This document shows, one piece after another, positions 8,901 to 14,678 of a DNA stretch of 17,527 nucleotides; the first letter of the stretch is position 1; the number at the start of each line of letters is the position of its first letter. A program made the translations under genes and the position numbers. The notes below the pieces were generated by a model that was not told where the DNA came from, ran no database searches, and was given only the letters and a program-made list of their open reading frames with translations. Source of the DNA: a bacterium (GTDB lineage: Bacteria > Chloroflexota > Dormibacteria > UBA8260 > Bog-877); assembly GCA_021802115.1 (NCBI GenBank), contig JAKABA010000064.1:1-17527 (forward strand), read 5' to 3'.

Positions 8901-9409
8901 AGCTCGGGAGTTCGTCCCTGCAACCTGGCCAGTTGCTCGGCGTAGGAGCACAGTTGCAGAACCGCTCCCGGCCGAACGTGGTGAGCGAGCTTGGTGTCCT
9001 CGGGCTCATAGGAGTAAGGGCCGAGGGAGCTCGGGGTCTCCACGCGGCTCAGAAAGTCGGCGTAGCCGACCCATGCCACCGGCCCATGGCTGTCGTCGAA
9101 GAAGGCCGCCTGATAGATCGCGTCCGCCCCAGTCGCCAGGGCTGCCATGGTCGCTTGGACCCTCGCGGCTCGGTTGATCCCGGCGTCTATCGCCATGACC
9201 TCTTGGCCCCGCATCTCCAGGGAGAGCCGATATGAGCGCTCGTGCGCAAGCCCACGGCGCTGCGCGGCTGTCTCCTCGACACCTTCCATTCGCGGCTCTG
9301 CCAATTCCCGCGAGATCACCCGCAGTGATAGGTCGGTGAGATGCGGACACTCCAGGAAGTTGACCAGGTCAGTCGGACCAACCACCAGCTGGCCGTCGCT
9401 GTGATGCAC
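5954..9409 (-). CDS. RecB-like nuclease / DEDD exonuclease / SF1 helicase fusion (TM0106 type)
   Basis: About 1151 residues hold three DNA-acting domains. Residues 12-230 form a RecB/Cas4-like nuclease: DLVNFLECPHLTDLSL, GYADFL (D118), EPEDTK (D138, K140), and Cys21, Cys217, Cys220 and Cys226, arranged as for an iron-sulfur cluster. Residues 325-505 form an RNase H-like 3'-5' exonuclease: FFDIEGDP (D327, E329), YHYAPYEPAALKRL and NRVDCDSTRR (D491). The rest is an SF1 helicase of the Dna2/UPF1 group: GPPGSGKTS (Walker A, 767-775), VVDEAG (877-881), LVGDPRQL, LDHTHRLHP, VDRFQGQE and RLNVAVSRA. I chose GTG 9409 because GGGGAGG lies 4 nt upstream and family members begin just before the DL-x-x-x-L-x-C motif; ATG 9511 lacks a good RBS. 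No motif appears broken. It heads the minus-strand series. Confidence 0.92.
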   Translation of the reverse strand: MHHSDGQLVVGPTDLVNFLECPHLTDLSLRVISRELAEPRMEGVEETAAQRRGLAHERSYRLSLEMRGQEVMAIDAGINRAARVQATMAALATGADAIYQAAFFDDSHGPVAWVGYADFLSRVETPSSLGPYSYEPEDTKLAHHVRPGAVLQLCSYAEQLARLQGRTPELAHVVLGDHRREALRLVEFSAYFRSAKAQFQQALAERKATYPNPVEHCAVCWWRERCDAWRAADDHLCLVPGLSTEQRRRLIEGASISTVTGLAAFTGTRVPGISTPALEKLRRQAGLLVTRRLNPLEPPPYQLLPTTEPGPGLAALPQPDGGDLFFDIEGDPFVDPSGLEYLLGVGWANAEGEFEYRAFWAHDEASEKLAFEDFIDFVVESRTRCPGLHVYHYAPYEPAALKRLMGRHGTREREVDDLLRGRVLVDLYQVVRQGVCVGTPSYSLKKLESLYMPPRTEAITDAGSSIEEYERWLESGDQTILDELEAYNRVDCDSTRRLRDWLEVRRREYEQAFGTAPPRPLSPDREIEGVPDDYESETDQLKALLDAGADGSDGALAVATRLLANLLEWYRREAKPIWWQFFQRVLNSDADDLWADSDAIAGLVYEGEVEPVKQSVVHRYRFDPEQPHKLSPGETVKDPEAERLAMEQGVKASSPGSLVGIDPVEGTLDLKRGRRSGAPHPSHLIPGDPYSTSDQREALLRLARSVVEHGIDGPGPYRCVRDLLLRRPPRLRGRVDQEGLLAAGEAADVGAVRLATALDAGCLAIQGPPGSGKTSTAAKMVVELAASGHTVGITANSHAVISHLLEAVLTEARHQGLKLRASQKADPGQVATDPGVTRRGDVAGLLVDLDDGVKVIGGTAWVFSRPELDQRLDYLVVDEAGQLSLANVCAVATSARNLVLVGDPRQLSQPSQGTHPEGAGVSALEHVLEDADTMPPTLGVFLDHTHRLHPAICQYISEIYYQGRLQSLAGCELQTVLGSGWLSGSGLRWAPAEHQGNAASSTEEAEAVAEIVGDLLRRTWVDRRGAERPIGLDDILVVAPFNAQVALLVKNLPAGTRVGTVDRFQGQEAAVVIVSLTTSSADDTPRGLDFLFSRERLNVAVSRAEALSVIVGSPALLRTRCHTVGQLRLVNGLCRYVELAATGGDTTQNGA

Positions 9410-9534
9410 TGCGCCTCCCCTGAACCGGAAGCGTCCGGGGTACGTCGCAGATGCTACGGCCTTCCCAACCGGGCGCGCCCCGCCCCCAGCCGCCTGCTTC
9501 CAGTTCGCCATTGTCAGACCCCAATGCCACCACC

Positions 9535-9593
9535 GCCCCCATCTTCTCCATGGACTTGGCTCTCTCCTGCCGTAACTGATCTGGGGCGGCGGA
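9535..9593. repeat. Dispersed ~59-bp repeat, copy A
   Basis: It begins GCCCCCATCTTCTCCATGGA and ends in a GGCGGCGGA run. It matches copy B (14679-14737) at 53 of 59 positions, and its last 27 bp match copy C (31-57). Sequence outside these limits is unrelated between copies. On the minus strand it reads as a short, helix-like peptide (LRQERAKSMEKMGA), so it may be a fragment of a gene and not a small element. Confidence 0.75.
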
Positions 9594-9788
9594 GAAGGGT
9601 GTCTGGGCCCCGGCGGAGCGGGTTCGGCAGCCTGAGCTGTCGAGTGATCTTCCCTGCCCGAGATGGGGCCAGGTACCAAGGGACTTTGTCCGCGACGGCT
9701 GGGTCGGCTCTGGCCAAGGGCCCATGGGGCTGGCAGCCCCCATCCCGTTGCGGCCGGTTCATACCCGGGAATGTGAATGTTCTATCTG

Positions 9789-9797
9789 TGATATAAT
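9789..9797 (+). promoter_or_regulatory. Extended -10 promoter, leaderless
   Basis: TGATATAAT is a perfect TATAAT hexamer preceded by the extended -10 TG. It ends six bases before the ATG at 9804, so transcription should start at or next to the A of the ATG, and no Shine-Dalgarno sequence lies in between. No good -35 hexamer is visible, as is common for extended -10 promoters. Confidence 0.75.
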
Positions 9798-9803
9798 CCG
9801 ATC

Positions 9804-10391
9804 ATGAATGATCAACCACCGTCCGCTCCGCAACGAGGAACTGGCTTGGCGTTCGTCCAGCACTGGGATTGGGTGGCCGAGAAGGGCCTCATGCCACCGG
9901 CCACGGCTCGCGCCTATCGAGCTGCCGTGTCCCAGATCCTCAAGATAGACCATGGTTGGGAGGACCTCGAAGTGCAAGGGCTCGATGTCGACGCCCTCAT
10001 CTCGCGCTTCCGAAACCTGTCGTCTCTCTCCCCGACCAGCCTCAGCACCTACGAGTCCCGATTCCGTTCGGCCCTGGCCTCATACGTCAGCTATCTTGAT
10101 AACCCGGCCTCGTACCAACCCCGGGGACGCAGGAACCCCTCACGCGGGGATCGGACACGGCCAAAGGGCAAGGGGATGGAAGAGCCGGAGGCTGGTCCTG
10201 AAGAGGCCGCTGGGCCGTTCCCTGACCCGCCCACCGCTGCTGCCAGATTGGTCGTGTATCCGTTCCCGGTGCGACAGGACCTGTTCGCCGAGCTCAAGTT
10301 GCCGGCTGACCTCTCCTTGGAGGAGGCGCGCCGACTGGCTCGGTTCCTGGAGGCCGTCGCCCTGACCGACGCCGCAAGTAGTGGCGAGTAG
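9804..10391 (+). CDS. Hypothetical protein with integrase SAM-like N-terminal region, linked to a TA module
   Basis: The 195-residue product begins with about 100 residues resembling the core-binding (SAM-like) domain of tyrosine recombinases: FVQHWDWVAEKGLMPPATAR, AYRAAVSQIL and LSTYESRFRSALASYVSYL. No catalytic recombinase domain follows. Instead there is a disordered, charged linker (about 105-150) and a short C-terminal block, VVYPFPVRQDLFAELKLPADLSLEEARRLARFLEAV. It may be a DNA-binding partner of the downstream toxin, but that is inference from position. The ATG at 9804 is set by the promoter six bases upstream, giving a leaderless message. Its stop overlaps the GTG of the toxin gene by 11 nt, indicating co-transcription and translational coupling. 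Confidence 0.7.
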   Translation: MNDQPPSAPQRGTGLAFVQHWDWVAEKGLMPPATARAYRAAVSQILKIDHGWEDLEVQGLDVDALISRFRNLSSLSPTSLSTYESRFRSALASYVSYLDNPASYQPRGRRNPSRGDRTRPKGKGMEEPEAGPEEAAGPFPDPPTAAARLVVYPFPVRQDLFAELKLPADLSLEEARRLARFLEAVALTDAASSGE

Positions 10392-10812
10392 CTCCTCCAG
10401 CGAAGACTCCCGTCAGGCCCGCAGGCAGTGGCGCTTCTACCGCACCGCCAGCGGAAAGGAGCCGGTCCGGGACTTCCTCTGGGACCGGCACCTGCCCGAC
10501 GAGGATGCGGCCGCGATCGCCTCGGTCATGACCGAGGTGCGCCACGCGGGCCGGGCACATCCCGACGTCAACCACCTTCGGGGCGACATCTGGCAGATCG
10601 AAATCACTGGACGCACCGCCATCTACAGGCTCTTCTTCGCAGAGGAAGGCCGCTACCACCAGGTTCTCCTGGCCCTGGTCGTGGTCAACAAGAAGTGGCA
10701 GAAGGCGAAGGGCCGCCACATCGAGCTGGCCGAGCAACGACTGGCAGACTGGCGGGAGAGAGGGTCACGGCGGGCGCCGTCTCGGTCGACCACGGCACCG
10801 CCGCCCAAGTGA
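10381..10812 (+). CDS. RelE/HigB-type toxin (phage Gp49-like family)
   Basis: The 143-residue product matches the RelE/ParE-superfamily toxins of the HigB/Gp49-like group, ribosome-dependent mRNA interferases. Features are an N-terminal YRTASGKEPVRDFL segment, HLRGDIWQIEITGRTAIYRLFF (the central sheet with basic and aromatic residues), LLALVVVNKKWQKAKGRHIE (the typical Lys-Lys-x-x-Lys turn) and a final helix LAEQRLADW. The last ~20 residues are a Ser/Arg/Pro-rich tail beyond the usual family length. Translation starts at GTG 10381, overlapping the previous gene by 11 nt; no separate ribosome binding site is evident. It precedes the antitoxin, as is usual for higBA order. Confidence 0.85.
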   Translation: MASSSSSEDSRQARRQWRFYRTASGKEPVRDFLWDRHLPDEDAAAIASVMTEVRHAGRAHPDVNHLRGDIWQIEITGRTAIYRLFFAEEGRYHQVLLALVVVNKKWQKAKGRHIELAEQRLADWRERGSRRAPSRSTTAPPPK

Positions 10813-10828
10813 TGTGCGAGCCCGAGCC

Positions 10829-10855
10829 ACCATATCGTGGAAGATATGGTACCAT
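10829..10855. promoter_or_regulatory. Palindromic operator/promoter candidate before the antitoxin gene
   Basis: ACCATATC (10829-10836) and GATATGGT (10843-10850) are perfect 8-bp inverted arms around a 6-bp spacer. ATGGTACCAT (10846-10855) is a second, overlapping 10-bp perfect palindrome. TACCAT (10850-10855) fits a -10 hexamer nine nt before the antitoxin ATG. The arrangement suggests an operator at which the XRE antitoxin could repress its own internal promoter. Confidence 0.65.
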
Positions 10856-10864
10856 CGTCACGCG

Positions 10865-11209
10865 ATGGCCAAGAGAGACGACCTGGACGCCTTCATCGCT
10901 GCCCGCACCGCGATGAATCCCGACTTCCCCGAGCTGCTGCAAGCTGAGTTGGAGACCCGCCGATTGGTCCTTGAACTGGCTGCCGAGCGGGAACGGCAGG
11001 GCCTCAGCCAGGAGCGGGTCGCGGCTGCTCTGGGTACCAAGCAGCCCAACGTGGCTCGTCTCGAGCGTGGTGGAGTAGATCCCAAGCACAGCAGCTTGGT
11101 CCGCTACGCCAGCCTCCTCGGACGGCGGATCACTCTGGAGCCGCTGGAGCCGGTACCGACCCAGCCGGTTGGTGCCGAGCGCGGCGCACAGGGCTCTCCA
11201 GTCGGCTGA
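10865..11209 (+). CDS. XRE-family antitoxin (HigA-like)
   Basis: The 114-residue protein contains a lambda-repressor-type helix-turn-helix: ELAAERERQGLSQERVAAAL followed by GTKQPNVARLERGG, the usual recognition helix. The preceding helix LLQAELETRRLVLELAAERE is typical of HigA-type antitoxins paired with Gp49-like toxins. It should neutralise the upstream toxin and bind the operator. I chose ATG 10865 (MAKRDDLDAF), not the upstream in-frame ATG at 10814, because the latter adds 17 residues encoded by the operator region. The C-terminal tail after the domain is short and Pro/Gly-rich. Confidence 0.85.
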   Translation: MAKRDDLDAFIAARTAMNPDFPELLQAELETRRLVLELAAERERQGLSQERVAAALGTKQPNVARLERGGVDPKHSSLVRYASLLGRRITLEPLEPVPTQPVGAERGAQGSPVG

Positions 11210-11440
11210 CGGCCCGGCTTGGGGGGCAGTGCCGAGACCTCACCCATCCAACGGTCCCCTTCCGTCCTCCGCCGCGACTCCGGGGATGCAGCGGCCGAGA
11301 ATGGGCACGGAGCGGTTGGTGTTGCCCTTGCCTCAGTGGCGGTTCAAGGACGTCAAGGTCTTGTCCTGACCTTGATCGGTAGATAGGGAGCCCGCTCAGG
11401 TTCCGATGCCGGAGACACAGATGCAGCTGGCGAAGTTGGC

Positions 11441-11755
11441 CGAGCTATGCTCACCACTTTGCGGGCCCTCAGCGTACGCCACCACCTAGACCGCGCTGCG
11501 AGCACAGATGTAGGTGGCCGCTTAACCAGAATGCGCACTCCAGGACGCGGTCTCATTCAATCGGAACGCCCTGCGCTGGCAGGCGCACCTGCTGGCTCGG
11601 GGAGAAGTGGCGCTGGTTGCGGCCATCCTGGTCGGCGCCTCCAGCCTGGTCATCACCAACTGGTTGGCGTGGGCCGCCAGCAGAGGTACATTTGGGGCAT
11701 GGGAACCGAGATGGCGACCGATCAAGCAGGCGAATCAGGATCAGCAACGACGCCG
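11441..11755 (+). pseudogene. Possible decayed gene with one transmembrane-like segment
   Basis: One plus-strand frame reads AMLTTLRALSVRHHLDRAAS to about 11520. A different frame from about 11526 then reads ALQDAVSFNRNALRWQAHLL, ARGEVALVAAILVGASSLVI and TNWLAWAASRGTFGAWEPRW. The second part has a plausible membrane helix ending in TNWLAWAA. The two parts would join through a frameshift near 11520. I do not recognise the family, and no convincing start codon or RBS is seen. This may be a gene remnant or chance. Confidence 0.3.
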
Positions 11756-11911
11756 ACCATGGCCGCGGTCGATGCCCCGCCCATACTTCCGGCGGGGCTG
11801 CCGCACCCGGTCGGTCCCCGGCTCATGGTCGAGAAGGGCCCCTTCTCGACCAAGACGGTGGTGGTTTACCCAGGCGGCACGCAAGCCCATGAGGCCGGCC
11901 CCAGCGACTGA
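11699..11911 (+). CDS. Possible small hypothetical protein
   Basis: An ATG at 11699 opens a 70-codon frame beginning MGTEMATDQAGE. Its later part (AAVDAPPILPAGLPHPVGPR, then EKGPFSTKTVVVYPGG) has fairly high GC at third positions, consistent with coding in this genome. There is only a weak GGGG before the start, no known domain, and the frame overlaps the end of the possible decayed gene. It may be spurious. Confidence 0.25.
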   Translation: MGTEMATDQAGESGSATTPTMAAVDAPPILPAGLPHPVGPRLMVEKGPFSTKTVVVYPGGTQAHEAGPSD

Positions 11912-12097
11912 GCGCTGAGCCAGGCGGCCAGACCAGCCTTGGTTGAGGCCAGGCAAGCGATCGGGTCCAGACCCGCCACCGCCCCCATCGTTCTTGATGG
12001 CGCTGGTGGGATAGAAGTCGGGAGCCGGCCGGCACCCCGGGGCGGGTCCCCACAGCGGAGCCTGGCAGGTCATCCAACCTTCTGTGGTGCAACGTAG

Positions 12098-12103
12098 TAG
12101 TAT
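12098..12103 (+). promoter_or_regulatory. -10 box of a leaderless promoter
   Basis: TAGTAT lies exactly six bases before the GTG at 12110, and no Shine-Dalgarno sequence precedes the GTG. This matches the leaderless layout at 9792 and 15117. No clear -35 box is seen. Confidence 0.6.
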
Positions 12104-12109
12104 GTAGGT

Positions 12110-12412
12110 GTGCCTCGGCTGGATTGGAGCAAGCGTGCCGAGTATGTGCGCTCGCGCCACGGCGTCGAACCAGCATGGGCCGACGAGGCTGTCGAAGACG
12201 ACCACGCCGTCTGGCTGACCCCGGACCCGGCAAGTCGTAGTGGCCGATCGGTGAGGGTGGTCGGGTACTCGATCACGGCGCGGGAGGTGCTCACCGTGAT
12301 CTTGGTGGCCGCGGATGTTGATGTGACGGAGCGCCCCGCTGGTGACTGGTGGGGCAGCAACGCCTGGGTGGCCAGCCCGCGAGACCGACGTCTCTACGGG
12401 AAGGAGGACTGA
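12110..12412 (+). CDS. BrnT-like toxin of a type II toxin-antitoxin module
   Basis: The 100-residue product begins MPRLDWSKRAEYVRSRHGVE. It continues with ADEAVEDDHAVWLTPDPASR, SGRSVRVVGYSITAREVLTV and a C-terminal NAWVASPRDRRLYGKED. This pattern (short N-terminal helix with xRHGV, an acidic DDxHAV strand, a VxGYS strand and a final ASPRDRRLY) resembles BrnT-type RNase toxins, which adopt a RelE-like fold. Assignment to BrnT proper is tentative; the pairing with a downstream RHH protein supports it. The GTG start is set by the -10 box six bases upstream. It ends just before the antitoxin: GGAAGGAGGACTG at the 3' end supplies a strong Shine-Dalgarno for the next gene, whose ATG overlaps the stop by one base. 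Confidence 0.72.
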   Translation: MPRLDWSKRAEYVRSRHGVEPAWADEAVEDDHAVWLTPDPASRSGRSVRVVGYSITAREVLTVILVAADVDVTERPAGDWWGSNAWVASPRDRRLYGKED

Positions 12413-12735
12413 TGAGCAAGAAGAGCAAGAAGATCGACGAGGTGCTGGCCGAGGAGGGTGCTGCGGCGGAGAACTACGAGATCCCGGGCGCGCTGCCTGA
12501 GAATGTCGAGGTCAGCCGCCCCAACCTGGGACGGCCCACCGTGGTCTCGGTACGGCTGTCGGCTAACGAGTACGCTCGCCTGCAGCGCGCCGCCGAGCAG
12601 GCGAACCTTCCCGTCTCCACGCTTATTCGCATCTGGACGCTCGATCGGGCACGCGTCGAGGCTGAGGGAGGGGCTGCCAGTTTGGCGCAGCGCCTCGCCC
12701 GACTGGAGCGGGCCGTCTTCCAACGCTCCGCGTGA
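12412..12735 (+). CDS. Ribbon-helix-helix antitoxin of the BrnT-like module
   Basis: The 107-residue protein starts MSKKSKKIDEVLAEEG and has an acidic toxin-binding-type N-terminal half. An RHH/CopG-like DNA-binding segment follows: TVVSVRLSANEYARLQRAAE, then QANLPVSTLIRIWTLDR. A C-terminal helix (ASLAQRLARLERAVF) may add oligomerisation. It should neutralise the upstream toxin and repress the module's promoter. ATG 12412 has GGAAGGAGG 4-5 nt upstream and overlaps the toxin stop (ATGA). The identical gene occurs in the second repeat copy without a single nucleotide change. Confidence 0.82.
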   Translation: MSKKSKKIDEVLAEEGAAAENYEIPGALPENVEVSRPNLGRPTVVSVRLSANEYARLQRAAEQANLPVSTLIRIWTLDRARVEAEGGAASLAQRLARLERAVFQRSA

Positions 12736-12746
12736 ACGAACGAACA

Positions 12747-12776
12747 GCGGGACACGGAGTCGACTCCGAGTCCCGC
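12747..12776. terminator. 30-nt near-perfect palindrome between convergent genes
   Basis: GCGGGAC-A-CGGAGTC and GACTCCG-A-GTCCCGC form a symmetrical 30-nt palindrome with a single A/A mismatch. It lies between the antitoxin stop and the end of the comF-like gene, where a bidirectional terminator would be expected. There is no U-tract on either side. It is duplicated at 16692-16721. Confidence 0.65.
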
Positions 12777-12816
12777 CCCGGTTGGGTTGCTGGTGGCCCG
12801 GCGCCGGCCGCCCATC

Positions 12817-13560
12817 TCACCCACTGGAGCATAGGCAGCAGCGTTCGAAGTCGAATGGGATGGTCGCTGCGCTACTCCACAGTTCATACGCCGGGGCGGA
12901 GAACCCAGGGTCGATGACCCGGCCCACCACCACCGCCGCCACCACCTGGGCGCCGGCCACGGCCAGCGCCGACGCCGCGCTCTGCAGCGCGGCTCCCGTG
13001 GTGAAGGTGTCGTCGAGGAGGAGGAGGTGTCGCCCACGCACGTCCTCGGTGACCATGAAGGCCCGCCCACCGGCCTGGTTGTGCCGGACATCCCCTGCTC
13101 CTCTGGCGAGCAGGGGATGGCATTGGTCCCGCAGCCAAGGGGAGAGCTGGATCGCCCTATCCAGCGGGTGGGGCAGCGGCCGATTGCGGCTGCAAGGCAC
13201 GGTGGTCGCCACCTCCCAGGCCGCACCTGCGGCCCTTGCCACACAGTCGCCGTGGCGAGAGAGGAACCGGGTCAGCAAGGCGGCCACGATAAGCGAGAAC
13301 TGGGCCCGGACGCCGGGGTCGGGGTTGTCCTCGTATCCCCGCAGAACGTGATGTAACTGACCCCCGATCTGGTACAGCGAGATGGGGACCACGGTCGGTA
13401 CCGGGTGGGCGACTTGTCCGTAGGTCTCAGCGCAACTGAAGCAGCGCCGATAGCCGACGTTTGGTGCCCCGTGGCAGATATCGCATACCCCGTCGGAGAC
13501 CAAGGGCACGGTGGCGAGGTACCCTGCCGCCGAGTCGGTTACGCCCTGAGCGGTGAGCAA
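12817..13560 (-). CDS. ComF-like phosphoribosyltransferase-family protein
   Basis: The 247-residue product has an N-terminal zinc-ribbon-like pair, CDIC (Cys26, Cys29) and CFSC (Cys40, Cys43). A type I phosphoribosyltransferase-like domain follows, with the PRPP-loop signature LLLLDDTFTTGA (about 179-190). ComF proteins act with DNA uptake or recombination factors, and a stand-alone PRTase beside dprA is also seen in accessory loci; its substrate is unknown. The C-terminus FDFERCCLC lies inside the repeated segment. The annotated start is TTG 13560, seven bases after the dprA stop and without an RBS; a later GTG (VPLVSDGVCDIC, about 13509) is an alternative. It probably forms an operon with dprA and converges with the BrnT-like module. 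Confidence 0.8.
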   Translation of the reverse strand: MLTAQGVTDSAAGYLATVPLVSDGVCDICHGAPNVGYRRCFSCAETYGQVAHPVPTVVPISLYQIGGQLHHVLRGYEDNPDPGVRAQFSLIVAALLTRFLSRHGDCVARAAGAAWEVATTVPCSRNRPLPHPLDRAIQLSPWLRDQCHPLLARGAGDVRHNQAGGRAFMVTEDVRGRHLLLLDDTFTTGAALQSAASALAVAGAQVVAAVVVGRVIDPGFSAPAYELWSSAATIPFDFERCCLCSSG

Positions 13561-13566
13561 GAGCCG

Positions 13567-14496
13567 TCACCGGAGCGTCAACCGTGCCGGCGGCACCGCC
13601 ACCTCAGCAACTGCCTGCAAGATCTCGGAGACCGAATCCACCACCCTCACCCCCGGCCGTTGCGAGTAGCGCTGGGCCCACTCCTGCTCCAGGACCAGCG
13701 GCCGCACCAGAAAGAGTCGCTTCCCGTGCTCTAGCGCCAGGCGGGCCTGCAGCCTGGCTCCACTGGTGGCGGACGCCTCGACGACCACCGTGCCGATCGC
13801 CATCCCGCTCATCACCGCGTTGCGCATCGGGAAGGAGAAGCGGGTGGGCCCCGATCCCGGCATGAACTGGGAGACCAGGGCTCCTCCTGAGGCGACGATC
13901 TCCCCGGCCAAGGCCCCGTGCTCTGGTGGGTAGACCCGATCAATCCCCGTGCCCATGACAGCGATCGTCCGACCCCGAGCCGTCAGGGCTGCTCCATGGG
14001 CCGCCGCGTCTATCCCCCGCGCCATCCCAGAGAGGACTGTGATGCCATGGCCGGCCAGCCTGGTGGAGATCAGGCGCGCCAACTCCAGGCCGCGCTCCGA
14101 AGCCTTGCGGGTGCCCACCACCGCGATCGCCCGAGCATCCTGCTCCTGCAGTTCCCCTTTCACGAACAGAAACGGAGGGCGATTGTAGATCTGCCGCAGA
14201 TTGACGGGATAGTCCTGGTCCAGCACGGTCACCACCCGCACCCCAGCTGCTTGCTGGCCCTCGATGACGGCCCGGTAGCGGTCGACATCCGCGGGTGTCA
14301 CGCGCTCGACCAGGGCGGCGAGCTCCCCCTCCGCCAGCAGCTCGAACCCGGACCAATCCCGATCCAGGATGTGGACGGCACTGCCCGCATCCTCAATCAG
14401 AGACGCGGTCCTGTGCCACGGGCCCTTCGTGGCAGCTGCCAGCGCCAGCACCGCCGCCGCCTCATCGAGCTGGACCGGTGACGTTGTCACGAACAT
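13567..14496 (-). CDS. dprA: DprA/Smf-family DNA-processing protein
   Basis: The 309-residue protein has the extended Rossmann fold of DprA, which binds single-stranded DNA and loads RecA. Visible motifs are AVVGTRKASERG (125-136), VLSGMARGIDAAAHGAAL (154-171), VMGTGIDRVYPPEH (180-193), ALVSQFMPGSGPTRFSFPMR (206-225, with Gln where relatives usually have Glu) followed by Asn226, and VVVEASATSGARLQARLALE (237-256). The C-terminal winged helix of full DprA is absent. The final PLVLEQEWAQRYSQRPGVRV and IL-rich tail differ from canonical PG-x-x-x endings. ATG 14496 is preceded by TAGGAT (14504-14509) with seven bases between, so it is probably leaderless. It is followed immediately by the comF-like gene. 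Confidence 0.9.
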   Translation of the reverse strand: MFVTTSPVQLDEAAAVLALAAATKGPWHRTASLIEDAGSAVHILDRDWSGFELLAEGELAALVERVTPADVDRYRAVIEGQQAAGVRVVTVLDQDYPVNLRQIYNRPPFLFVKGELQEQDARAIAVVGTRKASERGLELARLISTRLAGHGITVLSGMARGIDAAAHGAALTARGRTIAVMGTGIDRVYPPEHGALAGEIVASGGALVSQFMPGSGPTRFSFPMRNAVMSGMAIGTVVVEASATSGARLQARLALEHGKRLFLVRPLVLEQEWAQRYSQRPGVRVVDSVSEILQAVAEVAVPPARLTLR

Positions 14497-14503
14497 ACGT
14501 ACT

Positions 14504-14509
14504 ATCCTA
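14504..14509 (-). promoter_or_regulatory. -10 box of the dprA promoter (probably leaderless)
   Basis: Read on the minus strand this is TAGGAT, seven bases before the dprA ATG at 14496, and no Shine-Dalgarno lies between. No clear -35 box was found. Confidence 0.5.
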
Positions 14510-14678
14510 TCGCTGGACCGTGTCCCCTGCCCCTAGCGGAGTCCGCCATCGGCAGCTCCCTGGGCGGCACCTTCCACTGAGCATATGTCGGCCCGGCCAA
14601 AATGGAAAGAGTCGGACTGCCGACGCAGCCGCTTCGGAGCACCCGTCTCACCCACCAGACGGCTCACGGACTGCTCCC

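Larger units (their letters stand above)
9410..9803. other. Divergent intergenic region with repeat copy A and a promoter
   Basis: This 394-bp stretch separates the minus-strand helicase from the plus-strand toxin-antitoxin unit. It contains one copy of the dispersed repeat (9535-9593), an imperfect inverted repeat ATGGGGCT...AGCCCCCAT near 9724-9743, and the extended -10 promoter of the rightward gene. No convincing gene is seen; in-frame upstream extensions of the helicase are low-complexity. Confidence 0.6.
11210..12097. other. ~890-bp stretch with eroded coding traces only
   Basis: No intact, recognisable gene lies between the XRE antitoxin and the BrnT-like toxin. Plus-strand traces are the C-terminal-looking RLVLPLPQWRFKDVKVLS (ending 11369), AMLTTLRALSVRHHLDRAAS (about 11441-11500) and, in another frame, the membrane-like segment annotated separately. 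From 11981 on the sequence belongs to the large direct repeat. Confidence 0.5.
11981..12875 (+). repeat. ~895-bp direct repeat, left copy
   Basis: This segment is repeated at 15927-16820. It contains a leaderless promoter, the BrnT-like toxin, the RHH antitoxin, a 30-nt palindrome and the last 59 bp of the convergent comF-like gene. The copies differ at 15 positions (one a 1-nt indel) before about 12355 and at none from there to 12875. Because the 3' end of an otherwise intact gene is included, this copy is probably the source. Confidence 0.92.

Noticed and set aside
8324..9235. Plus-strand open frame of 303 codons
   Set aside because: It lies wholly opposite the nuclease part of the helicase fusion and has no domain features.
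9412..9679. N-terminal extension of the helicase fusion to ATG 9679 or ATG 9511
   Set aside because: The added residues are low-complexity and overlap repeat copy A; GTG 9409 has a strong Shine-Dalgarno and matches the expected family start.
11741..12205. Minus-strand open frame opposite the toxin start
   Set aside because: It crosses the edge of the direct repeat and is antisense to the toxin promoter; composition is Gly/Arg/Pro-rich without a domain.
12458..13351. Plus-strand open frame spanning antitoxin and comF-like region
   Set aside because: It is an out-of-frame shadow of the antitoxin followed by antisense of the comF-like gene.
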